A stretch of DNA of 64,000 bases, taken from Streptomyces sp. HD. GTDB taxonomy: Bacteria; Actinomycetota; Actinomycetes; Streptomycetales; Streptomycetaceae. Under the pieces are notes generated by a model. It was not told the origin of the DNA. It did not search any database and saw nothing but the letters and a program-made list of their open reading frames with translations. Shown one piece after another: positions 6,540 to 16,674 of this stretch. The stretch covers positions 1 through 64,000 of the forward strand of contig NZ_JAQMYP010000007.1 in assembly GCF_028369295.1 (NCBI RefSeq), in the 5' to 3' direction. The stretch's first letter is position 1. Each line of letters starts with the position of its first letter. The position numbers were made by a program, and so were the translations under genes.

Positions 6540-9209
6540 ATGACGGAGGTACGGCCCACACAGGCCGCCTCGGCTTCCCTGTGGGAGCGCGACGAGGAAC
6601 TCGCAGCCGTCGAGCGGGCCCTCGACACCTTGTGCGCCGACGAGTCCTCATCGGGCGGCCTGTTGGTGCTGCGGGGCGAGGCGGGTCTCGGCAAGACCGC
6701 GCTGTTGGCCGAGACACGCCGCATCGCCGAGGCCCGCAACTGCACGGTGTGGTCCGCGCGCGGCAGCGAGACCCTGAGTTCCGTCCCGTTCAACGTGGTA
6801 CGGCAGTTGCTACAGCCAGCGCTGCTGTCACTGATGCCGGAAGAGGCGCGCGAATACCTCGGCGACTGGTACGACATCGCCGGACCCGCCCTCGGCATAG
6901 CGGACCCCGGTGAGCGTCAGGCCGACCCGCAGGGCGTGTGCGACGGCCTGGTCGCCGCCGTACGCCGACTGGCCCGGCGCGACTGGCCGCTGGTCCTGCT
7001 GGTCGACGACGCCCACTGGGCCGACCAGGAGACCCTGCGCTGGCTGGCCGCGTTCGCCGAGCGCCTCGCCGAACAGAGCGTCCTGGTCGTCGTGGCCCGC
7101 CGCCCCGGCGGTGTCAGCGGCGACGCCGCCCGCCATCTCGACACGGTCGCCGCCGCGGGCTCCTCGGTCGCCAACCTCAGCGCCCTCACCCCCGATGCCA
7201 CCGCCGGACTCACCCGCGCCACCCTGGGCGCGCACGCCGACGCCCCGTTCTGCCGCGAGGTCTGGGCCGTCACCGGCGGCAACCCGTACGAGACCGTCGA
7301 ACTCCTCGCCAAGGTGCAGGACAGCGAGTTCGAGCCGACCGAGGCCTCGGCCGGTGAACTGCGCGCCCTGAACCGTGCGGCACGCGGCGGCGGTCTCGTC
7401 GCCCGCCTGGAGACACTCGGCATCGAGGCCACCCGGTTCGCCTGGGCGGCCGCCATCCTCGGCGCCGGCATCTCCGTCGACCTGGTGGCCGAACTCGCCA
7501 CCATGAGCCCCGACGACGCCGTGGGCTGCGCCGACCTGCTGCGCACCGCCCGTATCCTCACCGAGCCCGACCCGGCCGGCGCCCAGCCCGACGACGGCGA
7601 TCTGCAGTTCGTCCACCCGCTGATCGCCACCGCCGTCTACAACTCCATCCCGGACGCCCTGCGCACCGCCATGCACGGCATCGCCGCCCGCGTCGTCACC
7701 GACAACGGACGCGGGGCCGCGGTCGCCGCCCGCCACCTCATGGAGGTCCACCCGGACAACGACGAGGAACTCGTCGAGCAGCTGCGCGAGGCCGCCCGCG
7801 AACACCTCGCCGTCGGCGCCCCCGACGCGGCCCGCCGCTGCCTGGAGCGTGCCCTGCTGGAACCACCGCTGCCCGAGGTGCACGCGCGCGTGCTGCATGA
7901 ACTCGGCTGCGTCACCCTGCTCACCGCGCCCGCGACCACCATCGACCACCTGCAGACCGCCCTCGCCATGCCCGGCCTCGACGGCGACGAACGCGTCGAC
8001 GCCGTCTACCGCCTCTCCCAGGCCCTGCTCCACAACGACCAGCTGGAGGAGGCCGTCCGCACGGTCGAGGCGGAGGCGGCCAAGCACGGAGCCGGGCCCA
8101 CGAAACTCCGGCTGCAGGCCGTGCAGTTCATGTGGGAGGGCCTGCACGCGGGCGAGGCGACCTCCGAGGGACGCTCGGCCCGCCTCGCCGAACTCGCCAG
8201 GACCTGCACCGGCCGCGACAACTCCGAGCGCGCCCTGCTCATACTGCGCGGCTTCGACGCCATGGCCCGCGGAGAGAACGCCGAGGAGGTCGTCGAACTG
8301 TGCGATCGCGCCCTCGTCAACGGCCGGCTCGCCCCCGGACTCGGCTGGACCGACCCGGAGTGGGGCATCGAGCTGCCGATGATGCTGGCCAGCGCCTACG
8401 CCTACACCGACCGGCTCGACCGGGCCGAGGCCCTCTACAACGAGGCGCTGCGCGCCTACGAGTCGGCCGGCTGGAGCGGCGGCCACCTCGCTCTGGCGCA
8501 CGCCTACGTCGGACTCGGTCTGCGCAGGCGGGGACGGCTCCGTGAGGCGGAGACCTCCCTGCGCAAGTCGCTGGCGCTCGCCGAGCGCGTCGGCCGTCGG
8601 CTGCCCCTGCACTGGTCCGCCACCTGCAACCTCGTCGACACCCTGATCGCCCGCGGCCATGTCGATCAGGCCTGGGAGATCGCCGAGCAGTACGGCTTCG
8701 CCCCGCCCTACCCGTCCACCATCGTCCTGCCGGACCCGCGCTCGGTCCGCGGCCGTCTGCTCCTCGCCGTCGGCCGCACCAAGGAGGGCATCAACGAACT
8801 GGAGGCGGCGGAGAAGGCGGCGGACGTCCGCGGCCACCACAACCCGGTGCTCGTCCCCTGGGCCGTCGACCTCGCCAGAGCCCTCGCCAGTGAGGACCCG
8901 GCGCGTGCCGCCCGGCTCGCCACCGACGTCCGCCGGCACGCCGAGCGCTTCGGCACCGACACCGCGATCGGCGAGGCCCTGCGGTGCGCTGCCGCGCTGG
9001 AGACCGGTCAGCGCGCGGTGCGTCTGGCCGAGCAGGCGGTCACCTATCTGGAGGCCTCGCCCTGCCAGTACGAACACGCTGCGGCCCGCGTCGAGTACGG
9101 CATCGCCGCCCGCTCGTCCACGGAGCTGCGACGGGGCATCACGCTCGCCGAGTCGTGCGGCGCGGACGGGCTCGTGCTCCAGGCTGAAGCGGCGCTGACG
9201 TTCCGCTAG
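6540..9209 (+). CDS. LAL-type AAA ATPase regulator lacking HTH
   Basis: The 889-residue protein has a Walker A motif GEAGLGKT at 46-53, a Walker B motif LVLLVDDAHW at 151-160, and a long helical TPR-like C-terminal part, the layout of large ATP-binding LuxR (LAL/MalT-like) regulators. It ends with AEAALTFR exactly where the family usually continues into a LuxR helix-turn-helix, and the ~100 bases after the stop contain no such domain in any frame. It may act through a partner, or be a truncated copy. The ATG at 6540 follows a GGGAGG sequence. Confidence 0.85.
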   Translation: MTEVRPTQAASASLWERDEELAAVERALDTLCADESSSGGLLVLRGEAGLGKTALLAETRRIAEARNCTVWSARGSETLSSVPFNVVRQLLQPALLSLMPEEAREYLGDWYDIAGPALGIADPGERQADPQGVCDGLVAAVRRLARRDWPLVLLVDDAHWADQETLRWLAAFAERLAEQSVLVVVARRPGGVSGDAARHLDTVAAAGSSVANLSALTPDATAGLTRATLGAHADAPFCREVWAVTGGNPYETVELLAKVQDSEFEPTEASAGELRALNRAARGGGLVARLETLGIEATRFAWAAAILGAGISVDLVAELATMSPDDAVGCADLLRTARILTEPDPAGAQPDDGDLQFVHPLIATAVYNSIPDALRTAMHGIAARVVTDNGRGAAVAARHLMEVHPDNDEELVEQLREAAREHLAVGAPDAARRCLERALLEPPLPEVHARVLHELGCVTLLTAPATTIDHLQTALAMPGLDGDERVDAVYRLSQALLHNDQLEEAVRTVEAEAAKHGAGPTKLRLQAVQFMWEGLHAGEATSEGRSARLAELARTCTGRDNSERALLILRGFDAMARGENAEEVVELCDRALVNGRLAPGLGWTDPEWGIELPMMLASAYAYTDRLDRAEALYNEALRAYESAGWSGGHLALAHAYVGLGLRRRGRLREAETSLRKSLALAERVGRRLPLHWSATCNLVDTLIARGHVDQAWEIAEQYGFAPPYPSTIVLPDPRSVRGRLLLAVGRTKEGINELEAAEKAADVRGHHNPVLVPWAVDLARALASEDPARAARLATDVRRHAERFGTDTAIGEALRCAAALETGQRAVRLAEQAVTYLEASPCQYEHAAARVEYGIAARSSTELRRGITLAESCGADGLVLQAEAALTFR

Positions 9210-9311
9210 GGGGGCCGGGAGGCGTGGTTTTCGGCTGCGGCGCCGTCGGGGCTGGTCGCGCCCAGGCGGCGGAGCCGCACATCGATACAGCCCCGTGCCC
9301 CTTCAGGGCGT

Positions 9312-10103
9312 TCAGAGCTTGAGGAGTTGATCTGTGACGGCGGTCAGCCTTCGCCGCATGTTCGGGTCGTACGTCCCCTCGTGTGCGCGTGCCCGCGACG
9401 TTCCGTCGTAGTAGCCGCCCGTTCCCATGTCCCCTGTCGCCAGGGCCAGTACCCCCGGCGCGCCGTCGGCGACCGTGTTCCAGGGCGTGATGCCGCCCTC
9501 CCGGACCATTCCCGTGTCCATGTACGTCGCCGGGTGCAGCACGTTGACCGCGACCCCGGTGCCCGCCAGTTCCTCGGCGAGAGCGAACGTATGGGCGGCG
9601 AGGGCGAACTTGCTGCGGCGGTACGCCGAGACACCGTCGTAGCCGCGGGACAGCTCGGGGTCGTCGGGATCGAGCGGCTCCTGCCCGGCCGAGCCGACGT
9701 TCACGATCCGCGCGGGCGCGTTCGCGCGCAGCACGGGAAGCAAGGCACGAGTGAGCGCGACCGGTGCCAAGTAGTTCACCGCCAGCCGCAGTTCATGCCC
9801 GTCGACGCTGAGCTCACGGCCCGTGCCGGGCGAACCGAAACCCACTCCCGCGTTGTTGATCAGTACGTCTAGCTCGGGATGCTCCCCGGCGACATGGGCG
9901 GCCAGCTCCCGCACCTGCCCCAGCGAGGCCAGATCCGCGACGAACCCCTCGGCCTCGCCCTCGCCGAGCAGCTCCTCCACCAGCTGCTCCGTACGGCCCG
10001 CGTCCCGCCCGTGCGCGAGCACCCGGTGCCCGGAACGGACCAGCTCGAAGGCGACGTAGCGGCCGAGGCCCGAGGTGGCGCCGGTGATCAGAATGGTGGA
10101 CAT
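9312..10103 (-). CDS. Short-chain dehydrogenase/reductase
   Basis: The 263-residue protein is a classical SDR: cofactor loop TGATSGLG at 7-14, NNAG at 83-86, and a catalytic triad of Ser138 (in VGSAG), Tyr161 and Lys165 (YRRSK). It catalyses NAD(P)-dependent oxidoreduction of an unknown substrate. It lies directly downstream of the pca operon on the same strand, about 64 bp after pcaL, and might be co-transcribed, although it is not part of the known pathway. The ATG at 10103 precedes the Rossmann motif by six residues. Confidence 0.9.
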   Translation of the reverse strand: MSTILITGATSGLGRYVAFELVRSGHRVLAHGRDAGRTEQLVEELLGEGEAEGFVADLASLGQVRELAAHVAGEHPELDVLINNAGVGFGSPGTGRELSVDGHELRLAVNYLAPVALTRALLPVLRANAPARIVNVGSAGQEPLDPDDPELSRGYDGVSAYRRSKFALAAHTFALAEELAGTGVAVNVLHPATYMDTGMVREGGITPWNTVADGAPGVLALATGDMGTGGYYDGTSRARAHEGTYDPNMRRRLTAVTDQLLKL

Positions 10104-10167
10104 GCCTCCACCGTAGGCACGGGGCGCGGACATGTGCGAGGTGCTGCTGAAACCACGACCAGCAGGG

Positions 10168-11304
10168 TCACCCTTTCTCCGCTGCTTCCTTCGCCTCCTC
10201 CGCGAGGACGCGCTGCGCCGCCGCGAACGCCGAGTTCGCCGCCGGAACCCCGCAGTACACGGCCGTCTGCAGCAGTACGGCGCCGATCTCCTCCGGCGTC
10301 AGCCCGTTGCGCCGGGCCGCCCGGACGTGCATGGCCAGCTCGTCGTAGTGACCGTGCGCGACCAGGGCCGTCAGAGTGATCATGCTGCGCTCGCGGCGGG
10401 TGAGCGTGGGGTCGGTCCAGATCTCGCCCCAGGCGTAGCGCGAGATGAAGTCCTGGAAGCGTGCGGTGAAGGAGGTCTGCCGGGCCTGCGCGCGGTCGAC
10501 ATGGGTGTCGCCGAGCACCTCGCGCCGCACCTCCATGCCCCGCTTGGCGCCGCCGTCGAGGTGGGCCCGCAGCGCTGTCAGCACCGCCTCCGGGCACTGC
10601 GCGGGCGCCAGGTGCGAGGCCCCCGGGATCTCGACCAGCGCGGCTGCGGGCACGGCGTCCGCGATCTCCCGCAGGTGGGCCGGCGGGGTCGCGGGGTCCG
10701 CGCGTCCGGCGATCAGCAGCGTCGGAGAGGAGATCTCGGCGAGCCGGTCACTGAGGTCGAACGCGGCGAGCGCGTCACAGCAGGCGGCGTAGGCGGCCGG
10801 GTCGGCGTCCCGGTGGTCCTGGACCAGCCGCGGCACGGTGAAGCCGGGCGTGAACCAGCGGGCGTTCGCGTTCTCCGCCAGTGAGGCGAGTCCCTCGCTG
10901 CGCACCAGCGCGGCCCGCTCCTCCCACGGCTTGGCACCGTTGAAGTGCGCGGACGAGCAGATCACGGCCAGGGAGGTGACCCGCTGCGGGTGGTGCACCG
11001 CGAGATGCAGCCCCACCGCGCCACCGAGCGAGACCCCCGCGTACGCGAACCGCTCGATGCCGAGGGAGTCGGCGAGCGCGAGCACCAGTCCGGCGAGGTC
11101 CCCGACCGTCGCGCCGGCCCCGATGAGGCCGGCCGCCGAGCCGCCGTGACCCGGCAGATCCCAGCGGACCACCCGATGGGTGATCGACAGCTCGGGCGCG
11201 ACCTTGTCCCACAGGGCGTACGACGTGCCGAGCGAGGGTCCGAGCAGCAGCGGGGGTGCGGAAGTGGGCCCTTCGGCGTGGTGGTTGAGGAGTTCGTGCG
11301 TCAA
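10168..11304 (-). CDS. pcaL: Fused 3-oxoadipate enol-lactonase/4-carboxymuconolactone decarboxylase
   Basis: The 378-residue protein joins two enzymes. Residues 1 to about 250 are an alpha/beta hydrolase with nucleophile motif GVSLGG, acid in AGRADPAT and His in GASHLAP (PcaD). Residues about 255-378 are a carboxymuconolactone decarboxylase with the HYDELAMHVRAARRNGLTPEE core (PcaC). Together they convert 4-carboxymuconolactone to 3-oxoadipate. The fusion is known in Streptomyces as PcaL. The start is TTG at 11304, overlapping the pcaB stop as TTGA, so translation is coupled. Confidence 0.92.
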   Translation of the reverse strand: MTHELLNHHAEGPTSAPPLLLGPSLGTSYALWDKVAPELSITHRVVRWDLPGHGGSAAGLIGAGATVGDLAGLVLALADSLGIERFAYAGVSLGGAVGLHLAVHHPQRVTSLAVICSSAHFNGAKPWEERAALVRSEGLASLAENANARWFTPGFTVPRLVQDHRDADPAAYAACCDALAAFDLSDRLAEISSPTLLIAGRADPATPPAHLREIADAVPAAALVEIPGASHLAPAQCPEAVLTALRAHLDGGAKRGMEVRREVLGDTHVDRAQARQTSFTARFQDFISRYAWGEIWTDPTLTRRERSMITLTALVAHGHYDELAMHVRAARRNGLTPEEIGAVLLQTAVYCGVPAANSAFAAAQRVLAEEAKEAAEKG

Positions 11305-12626
11305 CGTCGCTCCAGGGCATGGTCGGTGAGGGCTCCGGCGGAGCCGGTGTAGTGGGTGGGATCGAGGTCGACGTCCGCCAGCTCCGGCGCCTCGGCGAGC
11401 GGGCGGCCCTCGGCGGCCAGCCGGGTGAGCAGCTCCTTGGCGCGGGCTCGGCCCAGCACCGGGGCCAGCTCGGCGGACAGCCGCTCGGAGACGATCAACC
11501 CGCGGGTGAGATCGAGGTGTTCACGCATCACATCGGGCCTGACACGCAGCCCCTCGGCCAGTTCCACGGCATCCCGGGCGGCTCCGCCGACCAGCCGCAG
11601 CAGCTCCCGCAGCGGCTCCCACTCGGCATGCCAGGCCCCCGCCGGACGCTCGTCCTCCGCCGCCAGCGACCCGTACAGCGTGGCCGCGAGCTGAGGCGCC
11701 CGCCGCGCCGCGGAGGCGATCAGCGTGGACCGTACCGGATTGGACTTGTGCGGCATCGCGGACGAGCCCCCGCCACTGCCCTCCGCGATCTCGGCGATCT
11801 CGGTGCGCGAGAGGGTGAGGACGTCCACGGCGACCTTGCCGAGCGCGCCCGCCGTGAAGGCCAGGCAGCCGGCGAGATCGGCGACCGGTGTGCGCAGGGT
11901 GTGCCAGGGCAGGCCGGGGGCGCGGAGGCCGAGTTCGCGGGCGTACGTCGCCGCAAGCGCCGTCGGATCGCTCGCGCCGTACGCCCTGAAGGCCGCCAAC
12001 GTCCCTGCCGCACCTCCGAGTTGGGCGGGCAGCGAGTCCCGTACGGCCGACACCCGGTCCCGTGCGTCCAGGACCAGCGCCCGCCAGCCGGCCGCCTTCA
12101 GCCCGAACGTCGTCGGTACGGCGTGCTGGGTGAGCGTCCGTCCCGGCATCGCGGTGTCGCGGTGCTCCGCGGCCAGCCGGGCGAGCGCCCGTTCGGTGCG
12201 GCCGAGGTCGCCGAGGACCAGGTCCAGGGTGCGGACGGCGACCAGCATCGTCGCCGTGTCCATGATGTCCTGGCTGGTCGCGCCCCGGTGGACGTAGGGG
12301 CCGTACTCCTTGCCGACGGCCTTCGTCAGCTCGCCGACCAGGGGGATGACCGGGTTGCCGCCGGCCCGGGCGCGCCCGGCGAGGGCGCGCAGGTCGAAGC
12401 GGCCGGCGTCGGCCGCCTCCGACACCGCGGACGCGGCCTCGGCCGGGGCGAGGCCGAGGGCCGTCTGGGCCCGGGTGAGGGCGGCCTCCGCGTCGAGCAG
12501 GGCTTGGAGGTAGGCCGTGTCGCCGGTCGCGGAGGCGGCGGGGGAGCCTGTCCACCCCGGGGCGAGCAGGCCGGGGTCGGTGTCGTCGTCGGTCTCGGCT
12601 TCGGCGCGTTCGGCAGGTGGTGTCAC
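11301..12626 (-). CDS. pcaB: 3-carboxy-cis,cis-muconate cycloisomerase
   Basis: The 441-residue protein belongs to the fumarase/aspartase superfamily, with signature SGGGSSAMPHKSNPVRS and the conserved HRGATSQDIMDTA region. It converts 3-carboxymuconate to 4-carboxymuconolactone. The GTG start at 12626 is preferred because it overlaps the pcaG stop as GTGA; a longer open frame upstream is only the shadow of pcaG. It is followed by the TTGA junction to pcaL. Confidence 0.92.
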   Translation of the reverse strand: MTPPAERAEAETDDDTDPGLLAPGWTGSPAASATGDTAYLQALLDAEAALTRAQTALGLAPAEAASAVSEAADAGRFDLRALAGRARAGGNPVIPLVGELTKAVGKEYGPYVHRGATSQDIMDTATMLVAVRTLDLVLGDLGRTERALARLAAEHRDTAMPGRTLTQHAVPTTFGLKAAGWRALVLDARDRVSAVRDSLPAQLGGAAGTLAAFRAYGASDPTALAATYARELGLRAPGLPWHTLRTPVADLAGCLAFTAGALGKVAVDVLTLSRTEIAEIAEGSGGGSSAMPHKSNPVRSTLIASAARRAPQLAATLYGSLAAEDERPAGAWHAEWEPLRELLRLVGGAARDAVELAEGLRVRPDVMREHLDLTRGLIVSERLSAELAPVLGRARAKELLTRLAAEGRPLAEAPELADVDLDPTHYTGSAGALTDHALERR

Positions 12627-13228
12627 TGGAACTCCAGGAAGACCGTCTCGCCTTCGCTCTGAAGGCGGATGTCGAAACGGTACGTTCCGTTGCCCTGCTG
12701 CACCGCGATCAGCGTGTCGCGGCGCTGCGCGTCCACCCGGGAGAGCAGCGGGTCCGCGGCGAGCGCCGCCTCGTCGCCCGGCAGATAGATCCGGGTGAAC
12801 AGGTGCACCAGCAGCCCGCGCGCGAACACACACACGCTGAGGTACGGCGCGCTCTGCCCGCGCGCCCCGGGCCGTAGCGTCCGCGCCGTCCAGTGGCCGT
12901 TCGCGTCCGTCTGGATCCGTCCCCAGCCGGTGAACTCCACCCCGTTGCGGCCCAGGAAGCCACCGCTCGCCGGGTCGCGCCGCATCGAGCCGTCGACCTG
13001 CGGGACATTGCCGTCCGGGTCGGCGCCCCACAGTTCCACGAAGGCGTCCGGGAGCGGATTGCCCTCGCCGTCCAGGACGTATCCCTGGAGCGCGATCGTG
13101 TCCGGGTGGCCGACGGGAGCGATGTCGCCGCCGGCGGGGAAGGGCAGGGCATGGCCGTAGAAGGGGCCGACCGTGTGCGACGGGGTGGGGAGCACGGTCT
13201 CCGGACGGCTCGGGTCGATCTTCGTCAT
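12623..13228 (-). CDS. pcaG: Protocatechuate 3,4-dioxygenase alpha subunit
   Basis: The 201-residue subunit has the intradiol dioxygenase fold (TVGPFYGHALPF at the N-terminus, then GYVLDGEGNPLPDAFVELW). As expected for the alpha chain it lacks the iron ligands carried by PcaH. With PcaH it cleaves protocatechuate to 3-carboxy-cis,cis-muconate. It starts 6 bp after the pcaH stop and overlaps pcaB by 4 bp. Confidence 0.93.
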   Translation of the reverse strand: MTKIDPSRPETVLPTPSHTVGPFYGHALPFPAGGDIAPVGHPDTIALQGYVLDGEGNPLPDAFVELWGADPDGNVPQVDGSMRRDPASGGFLGRNGVEFTGWGRIQTDANGHWTARTLRPGARGQSAPYLSVCVFARGLLVHLFTRIYLPGDEAALAADPLLSRVDAQRRDTLIAVQQGNGTYRFDIRLQSEGETVFLEFQ

Positions 13229-13234
13229 GGCAGG

Positions 13235-14008
13235 TCAGCGCCCTTCTTCGATCCAGGTGGCGTTCGGCCCGTCCAGCACGATGTCCCAGTGGTAGCCCAT
13301 CGAGAACTCCGGCACCGACAGGCTGTGGTCGTACGTCGCGACCAGCCGCTGCCGGGCCGCGTCGTCCGTGACGGACTGGATGATCGGGTCGTACGGGAAC
13401 AGCGGGTCGCTCGGGAAGTACATCTGCGTCACGAGCCGCTGGGTGAACGCCGTGCCGAACAGCGAGAAGTGGATGTGGGCCGGCCGCCACGCGTTGACGT
13501 GCTGGCGCCACGGGTACGGGCCCGGCTGGACGGTGGTGAAGCGGTAGACGCCGCTGTCGTCGGTCAGCGTGCGGCCGACGCCCGTGAAGTTCGGGTCCAG
13601 CGGCGCGTCGTGCTGCTCCCGCTGATGCGCGTAGCGGCCCGCCGAGTTCGCCTGCCAGATCTCGATCAGCTGGCCGCGGATCGGGCGGCCCTTCGCGTCG
13701 AGGAGACGTCCCTCGACGGTGATGCGCTCGCCGATCGGCTCCCCGTTGTGCTGCCGGGTGAGGTCGTTGTCGATCTCGGTGATGTCGCGCTCACCGAAGG
13801 CGGGGGAGTGCAGCTCCACCAGCTCCGGGTCCTTGCTGACGTCGATGGAGACCGGCGGCTGCTTGGGGTGGCGCAGGACCGAGGAGCGGTACGGCGCGTA
13901 GTTGCGGCGCGGTTGGTGCTCCACGGGGGCACCGTCGGCGATCCGCTTCTCGTACGCGGCGTGCTCGGCCGCGATCTCCTGGTCGATGTCGTGCTGGGTG
14001 AGAGTCAT
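13235..14008 (-). CDS. pcaH: Protocatechuate 3,4-dioxygenase beta subunit
   Basis: The 257-residue catalytic subunit has all four non-haem Fe(III) ligands: Tyr126 (in NSAGRYAH), Tyr165 (QPGPYPW), His178 and His180 (RPAHIHF). They sit at a constant offset of 18 from the ligands of the Pseudomonas putida enzyme (108, 147, 160, 162). The ATG at 14008 has a GAGGAAACCCC leader. It lies 19 bp after pcaF and 6 bp before pcaG in the operon. Confidence 0.95.
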   Translation of the reverse strand: MTLTQHDIDQEIAAEHAAYEKRIADGAPVEHQPRRNYAPYRSSVLRHPKQPPVSIDVSKDPELVELHSPAFGERDITEIDNDLTRQHNGEPIGERITVEGRLLDAKGRPIRGQLIEIWQANSAGRYAHQREQHDAPLDPNFTGVGRTLTDDSGVYRFTTVQPGPYPWRQHVNAWRPAHIHFSLFGTAFTQRLVTQMYFPSDPLFPYDPIIQSVTDDAARQRLVATYDHSLSVPEFSMGYHWDIVLDGPNATWIEEGR

Positions 14009-14027
14009 GGGGTTTCCTCGGGGGTCT

Positions 14028-15230
14028 TCAGCGTTCGAGGACGAGGGCGAGGCCCTGGCCGACGCCGATGCACAGGGTGGCGACGCCGACGCCGCGGCCC
14101 TTGCGGGCGAGTTGATGGGCGACCGTGCCGGCGAGCCGGGCTCCGGACGCGCCGAGCGGGTGGCCGAGGGCGATGGCGCCGCCCTGCGGGTTGAGGATCG
14201 CCGGGTCGAACTCGGGCCACTCGGCGACACAGCCCAGCACCTGGGCCGCGAAGGCCTCGTTCAGCTCCAGCACGTCCAGGTCGGCGAAGGTCCTGCCCGC
14301 CTTGGCCAGGGCGCGGTTGACGGCTTCGACGGGGGCGAGTCCGAAGTAGTGCGGGTCGAGGGCGTGGACGCCGGTGGCGGAGATCCGGGCGAGGGGTTCG
14401 CGGCCGGTGGCCTTCAGGCCCTCCTCGTCGGTCAGCAGCAGGGCGGCGGCGCCGTCGTTGAGCGGGGAGGCGTTGCCCGCGGTGACGCTGCCGTTCTCCT
14501 TGCGGAACGACGGCTTCAGCCTGGCCATCGCGGCCAGGGAGGCATCGGGGCGCACACACTCGTCGGCGGCGAAGACGACCGGGTCGCCCTTGCGCCGCGG
14601 GATCGACACGGGCGCGAGCTCGGCGTCGAACAGGCCCTGCTGCTGGGCCTGCGCGGCCTTCTGATGGGAGGCCAGTGCGTACTCGTCCTGCTGCTCCCGG
14701 CTGATCTTGTGCTTGTCGGCGATGAGTTCGGCCGACTCACCGAGCGGGATGGTCCACTGCGGCTCCATCCGCGGGTTGACCATGCGCCAGCCCAGGGTGG
14801 TCGAGTACAGCTCGGTGTGCGCGGCCGGGAAGGGCTTGTCGGACTTGGGCAGGACGTACGGCGCCCTCGTCATCGACTCGACACCACCGGCCACGGCGAC
14901 GGAGGCGTCCCCGACGGCGATGGCACGGGCCGCCTGGATCACCGCTTCGAGGCCGGAGGCGCACAGCCGGTTGACCGTCACGCCGGGCACGGAGGTGGGC
15001 AGGCCGGCGAGGAGGGCGGCCATGCGGGCGACGTTGCGGTTCTCCTCGCCGGCGCCGTTGGCGTTGCCGAGGTAGACGTCCTCGATCCGGGACGGGTCCA
15101 AGTCGGGCGTACGGGCGAGGAGTTCACGGACGGCGTGGGCGGCCAGGTCGTCCGGGCGCACGCTCGCCAGGCCGCCGTTGTAGCGGCCGACCGGGGTGCG
15201 GACCGCGTCCACGAGATAGACGGTCTTCAC
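14028..15230 (-). CDS. pcaF: 3-oxoadipyl-CoA thiolase
   Basis: The 400-residue thiolase has nucleophile Cys90 ([10 protein letters not shown]), His357 (GHPLGASG) and Cys387 (LCIGVGQG). In this operon it must be the last enzyme, cleaving 3-oxoadipyl-CoA to succinyl-CoA and acetyl-CoA. The GTG start at 15230 overlaps the pcaJ stop as GTGA, which decides the start over longer upstream frames. Confidence 0.93.
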   Translation of the reverse strand: MKTVYLVDAVRTPVGRYNGGLASVRPDDLAAHAVRELLARTPDLDPSRIEDVYLGNANGAGEENRNVARMAALLAGLPTSVPGVTVNRLCASGLEAVIQAARAIAVGDASVAVAGGVESMTRAPYVLPKSDKPFPAAHTELYSTTLGWRMVNPRMEPQWTIPLGESAELIADKHKISREQQDEYALASHQKAAQAQQQGLFDAELAPVSIPRRKGDPVVFAADECVRPDASLAAMARLKPSFRKENGSVTAGNASPLNDGAAALLLTDEEGLKATGREPLARISATGVHALDPHYFGLAPVEAVNRALAKAGRTFADLDVLELNEAFAAQVLGCVAEWPEFDPAILNPQGGAIALGHPLGASGARLAGTVAHQLARKGRGVGVATLCIGVGQGLALVLER

Positions 15231-15871
15231 AACAGGCCCTCCGCGACGGTGAGTTTGGCGTCGGTCTTCGCGATGATCTCGTCCGCGCTCACACCGGGTG
15301 CGGTCTCGGTGAGAACCAGACCGTCGTCGGTGACGTCGAGGACAGCGAGGTCGGTGATGATCCGGTTCACGCACGCCTTGCCGGTGAGTGGCAGCGCGCA
15401 CTCGGTGAGGATCTTCGGCGAGCCGTCCTTGGCGGTGTGGGTCATCACGACGATGACCGTGCGGGCTCCGTGCACCAGGTCCATCGCCCCGCCGATCCCG
15501 GTGATCATCTTGCCGGGGATGGCCCAGTTCGCCAGGTCGCCCTTCTCGGAGACCTGCATCGCGCCGAGCACAGCGACATCGATGTGCCCGCCGCGGATCA
15601 TCGAGAAGGACAGCGCCGAGTCGAAGAAGGACGCCCCCGGCAGGACCGTCACGGTCTCCTTGCCGGCGTTGATCAGGTCCGGGTCGACCTGGTCCGCGGT
15701 GGGGTAGGGGCCGGTGCCGAGAATGCCGTTCTCCGACTCCAGGACCACCTCCACGCCCGCCGGGAGATGGTTCGGGATCAGCGTCGGCAGGCCGATGCCG
15801 AGATTGACGTACTGACCGTCTTCGAGCTCACGCGCCGCGCGCGCCGCCATCTCCTCGCGTGTCCAGGCCAT
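15227..15871 (-). CDS. pcaJ: 3-oxoadipate CoA-transferase subunit B
   Basis: The 214-residue protein has the beta-subunit CoA-transferase motif [11 protein letters not shown] with the active-site Glu47 region (SENG). With PcaI it transfers CoA from succinyl-CoA to 3-oxoadipate. The ATG shares one base with the pcaI stop (TGATG) and the 3' end overlaps pcaF by 4 bp, so the two subunits and the thiolase are translated in a coupled series. Confidence 0.93.
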   Translation of the reverse strand: MAWTREEMAARAARELEDGQYVNLGIGLPTLIPNHLPAGVEVVLESENGILGTGPYPTADQVDPDLINAGKETVTVLPGASFFDSALSFSMIRGGHIDVAVLGAMQVSEKGDLANWAIPGKMITGIGGAMDLVHGARTVIVVMTHTAKDGSPKILTECALPLTGKACVNRIITDLAVLDVTDDGLVLTETAPGVSADEIIAKTDAKLTVAEGLL

Positions 15872-16626
15872 CAGCTGCTCACCGTCCGCTGCTCGATCTG
15901 CTTGTCGGCGGCCTGCTCCGGGGTCAGCGCCACCACCCGTTGCACGAAGATCCCCGGCAGATGCACGGCGTCAGGATCGATCCCGCCCGGCTCCACGAGT
16001 TCTTCCACCTCGGCGATGGTCACCCGCCCGGCCATCGCCGCCAGAGGGTTGAAGTTCCGGGACGACTTGTTGAAGACGAGGTTGCCGTGCCGGTCGCCCT
16101 TGGCCGCCCGCACCAGTGCGAAGTCGGTGCGGATGCCGCGCTCCAGCACGTACTCGGTGCCGTCGAACTCCCGCACCTCCTTGGGCGGCGAGGCCAGCGC
16201 CACCCCGCCGGAGCCGTCGTAGCGCCACGGCAGCCCGCCCTCGGCGACCTGCGTGCCCACCCCGGCCGGGGTGTAGAACGCGGGGATCCCGGCCCCGCCG
16301 GCCCGCAACCGCTCGGCCAGCGTGCCCTGCGGGATCATCTCCACCTCCAGTTCCCCGCCCAGGTACTGCCGCGCGAACTCCTTGTTCGCCCCGATGTAGG
16401 AACCGGTGACCCGCGCGATCCGCCCCGCCGACAACAGCACCGCCAGGCCGGATTCCATCGCGCCGCAGTTGTTCGAGACCACCCGCAGCCCGTCGACCCC
16501 ACGCTCGAACAGCGCCTGGATCAATACGTTCGGCACACCGCTCAGCCCGAAACCACCCACCGCGAGCGACGCACCGTCACCCACATCGGCCACCGCCTCC
16601 GACGCCGTGGCGACCACCTTGTCCAT
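15871..16626 (-). CDS. pcaI: 3-oxoadipate CoA-transferase subunit A
   Basis: The 251-residue alpha subunit has the [10 protein letters not shown] glycine-rich CoA-binding motif at about residues 24-33 and the [10 protein letters not shown] segment. It is the first gene of the pcaIJFHGBL operon and is divergent from the MarR-type regulator pcaV across a 223-bp intergenic region. The order matches the S. coelicolor operon SCO6703-SCO6697 as recalled. Confidence 0.93.
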   Translation of the reverse strand: MDKVVATASEAVADVGDGASLAVGGFGLSGVPNVLIQALFERGVDGLRVVSNNCGAMESGLAVLLSAGRIARVTGSYIGANKEFARQYLGGELEVEMIPQGTLAERLRAGGAGIPAFYTPAGVGTQVAEGGLPWRYDGSGGVALASPPKEVREFDGTEYVLERGIRTDFALVRAAKGDRHGNLVFNKSSRNFNPLAAMAGRVTIAEVEELVEPGGIDPDAVHLPGIFVQRVVALTPEQAADKQIEQRTVSS

Positions 16627-16674
16627 CCGAGAAGCCCCATCTCTTCCGAGCCTTCAGCACCTGGATTAGTCAGG

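Noticed and set aside
6828..9077. 749-residue minus-strand frame opposite the LAL gene
   Set aside because: A codon-bias shadow; the plus strand has Walker motifs.
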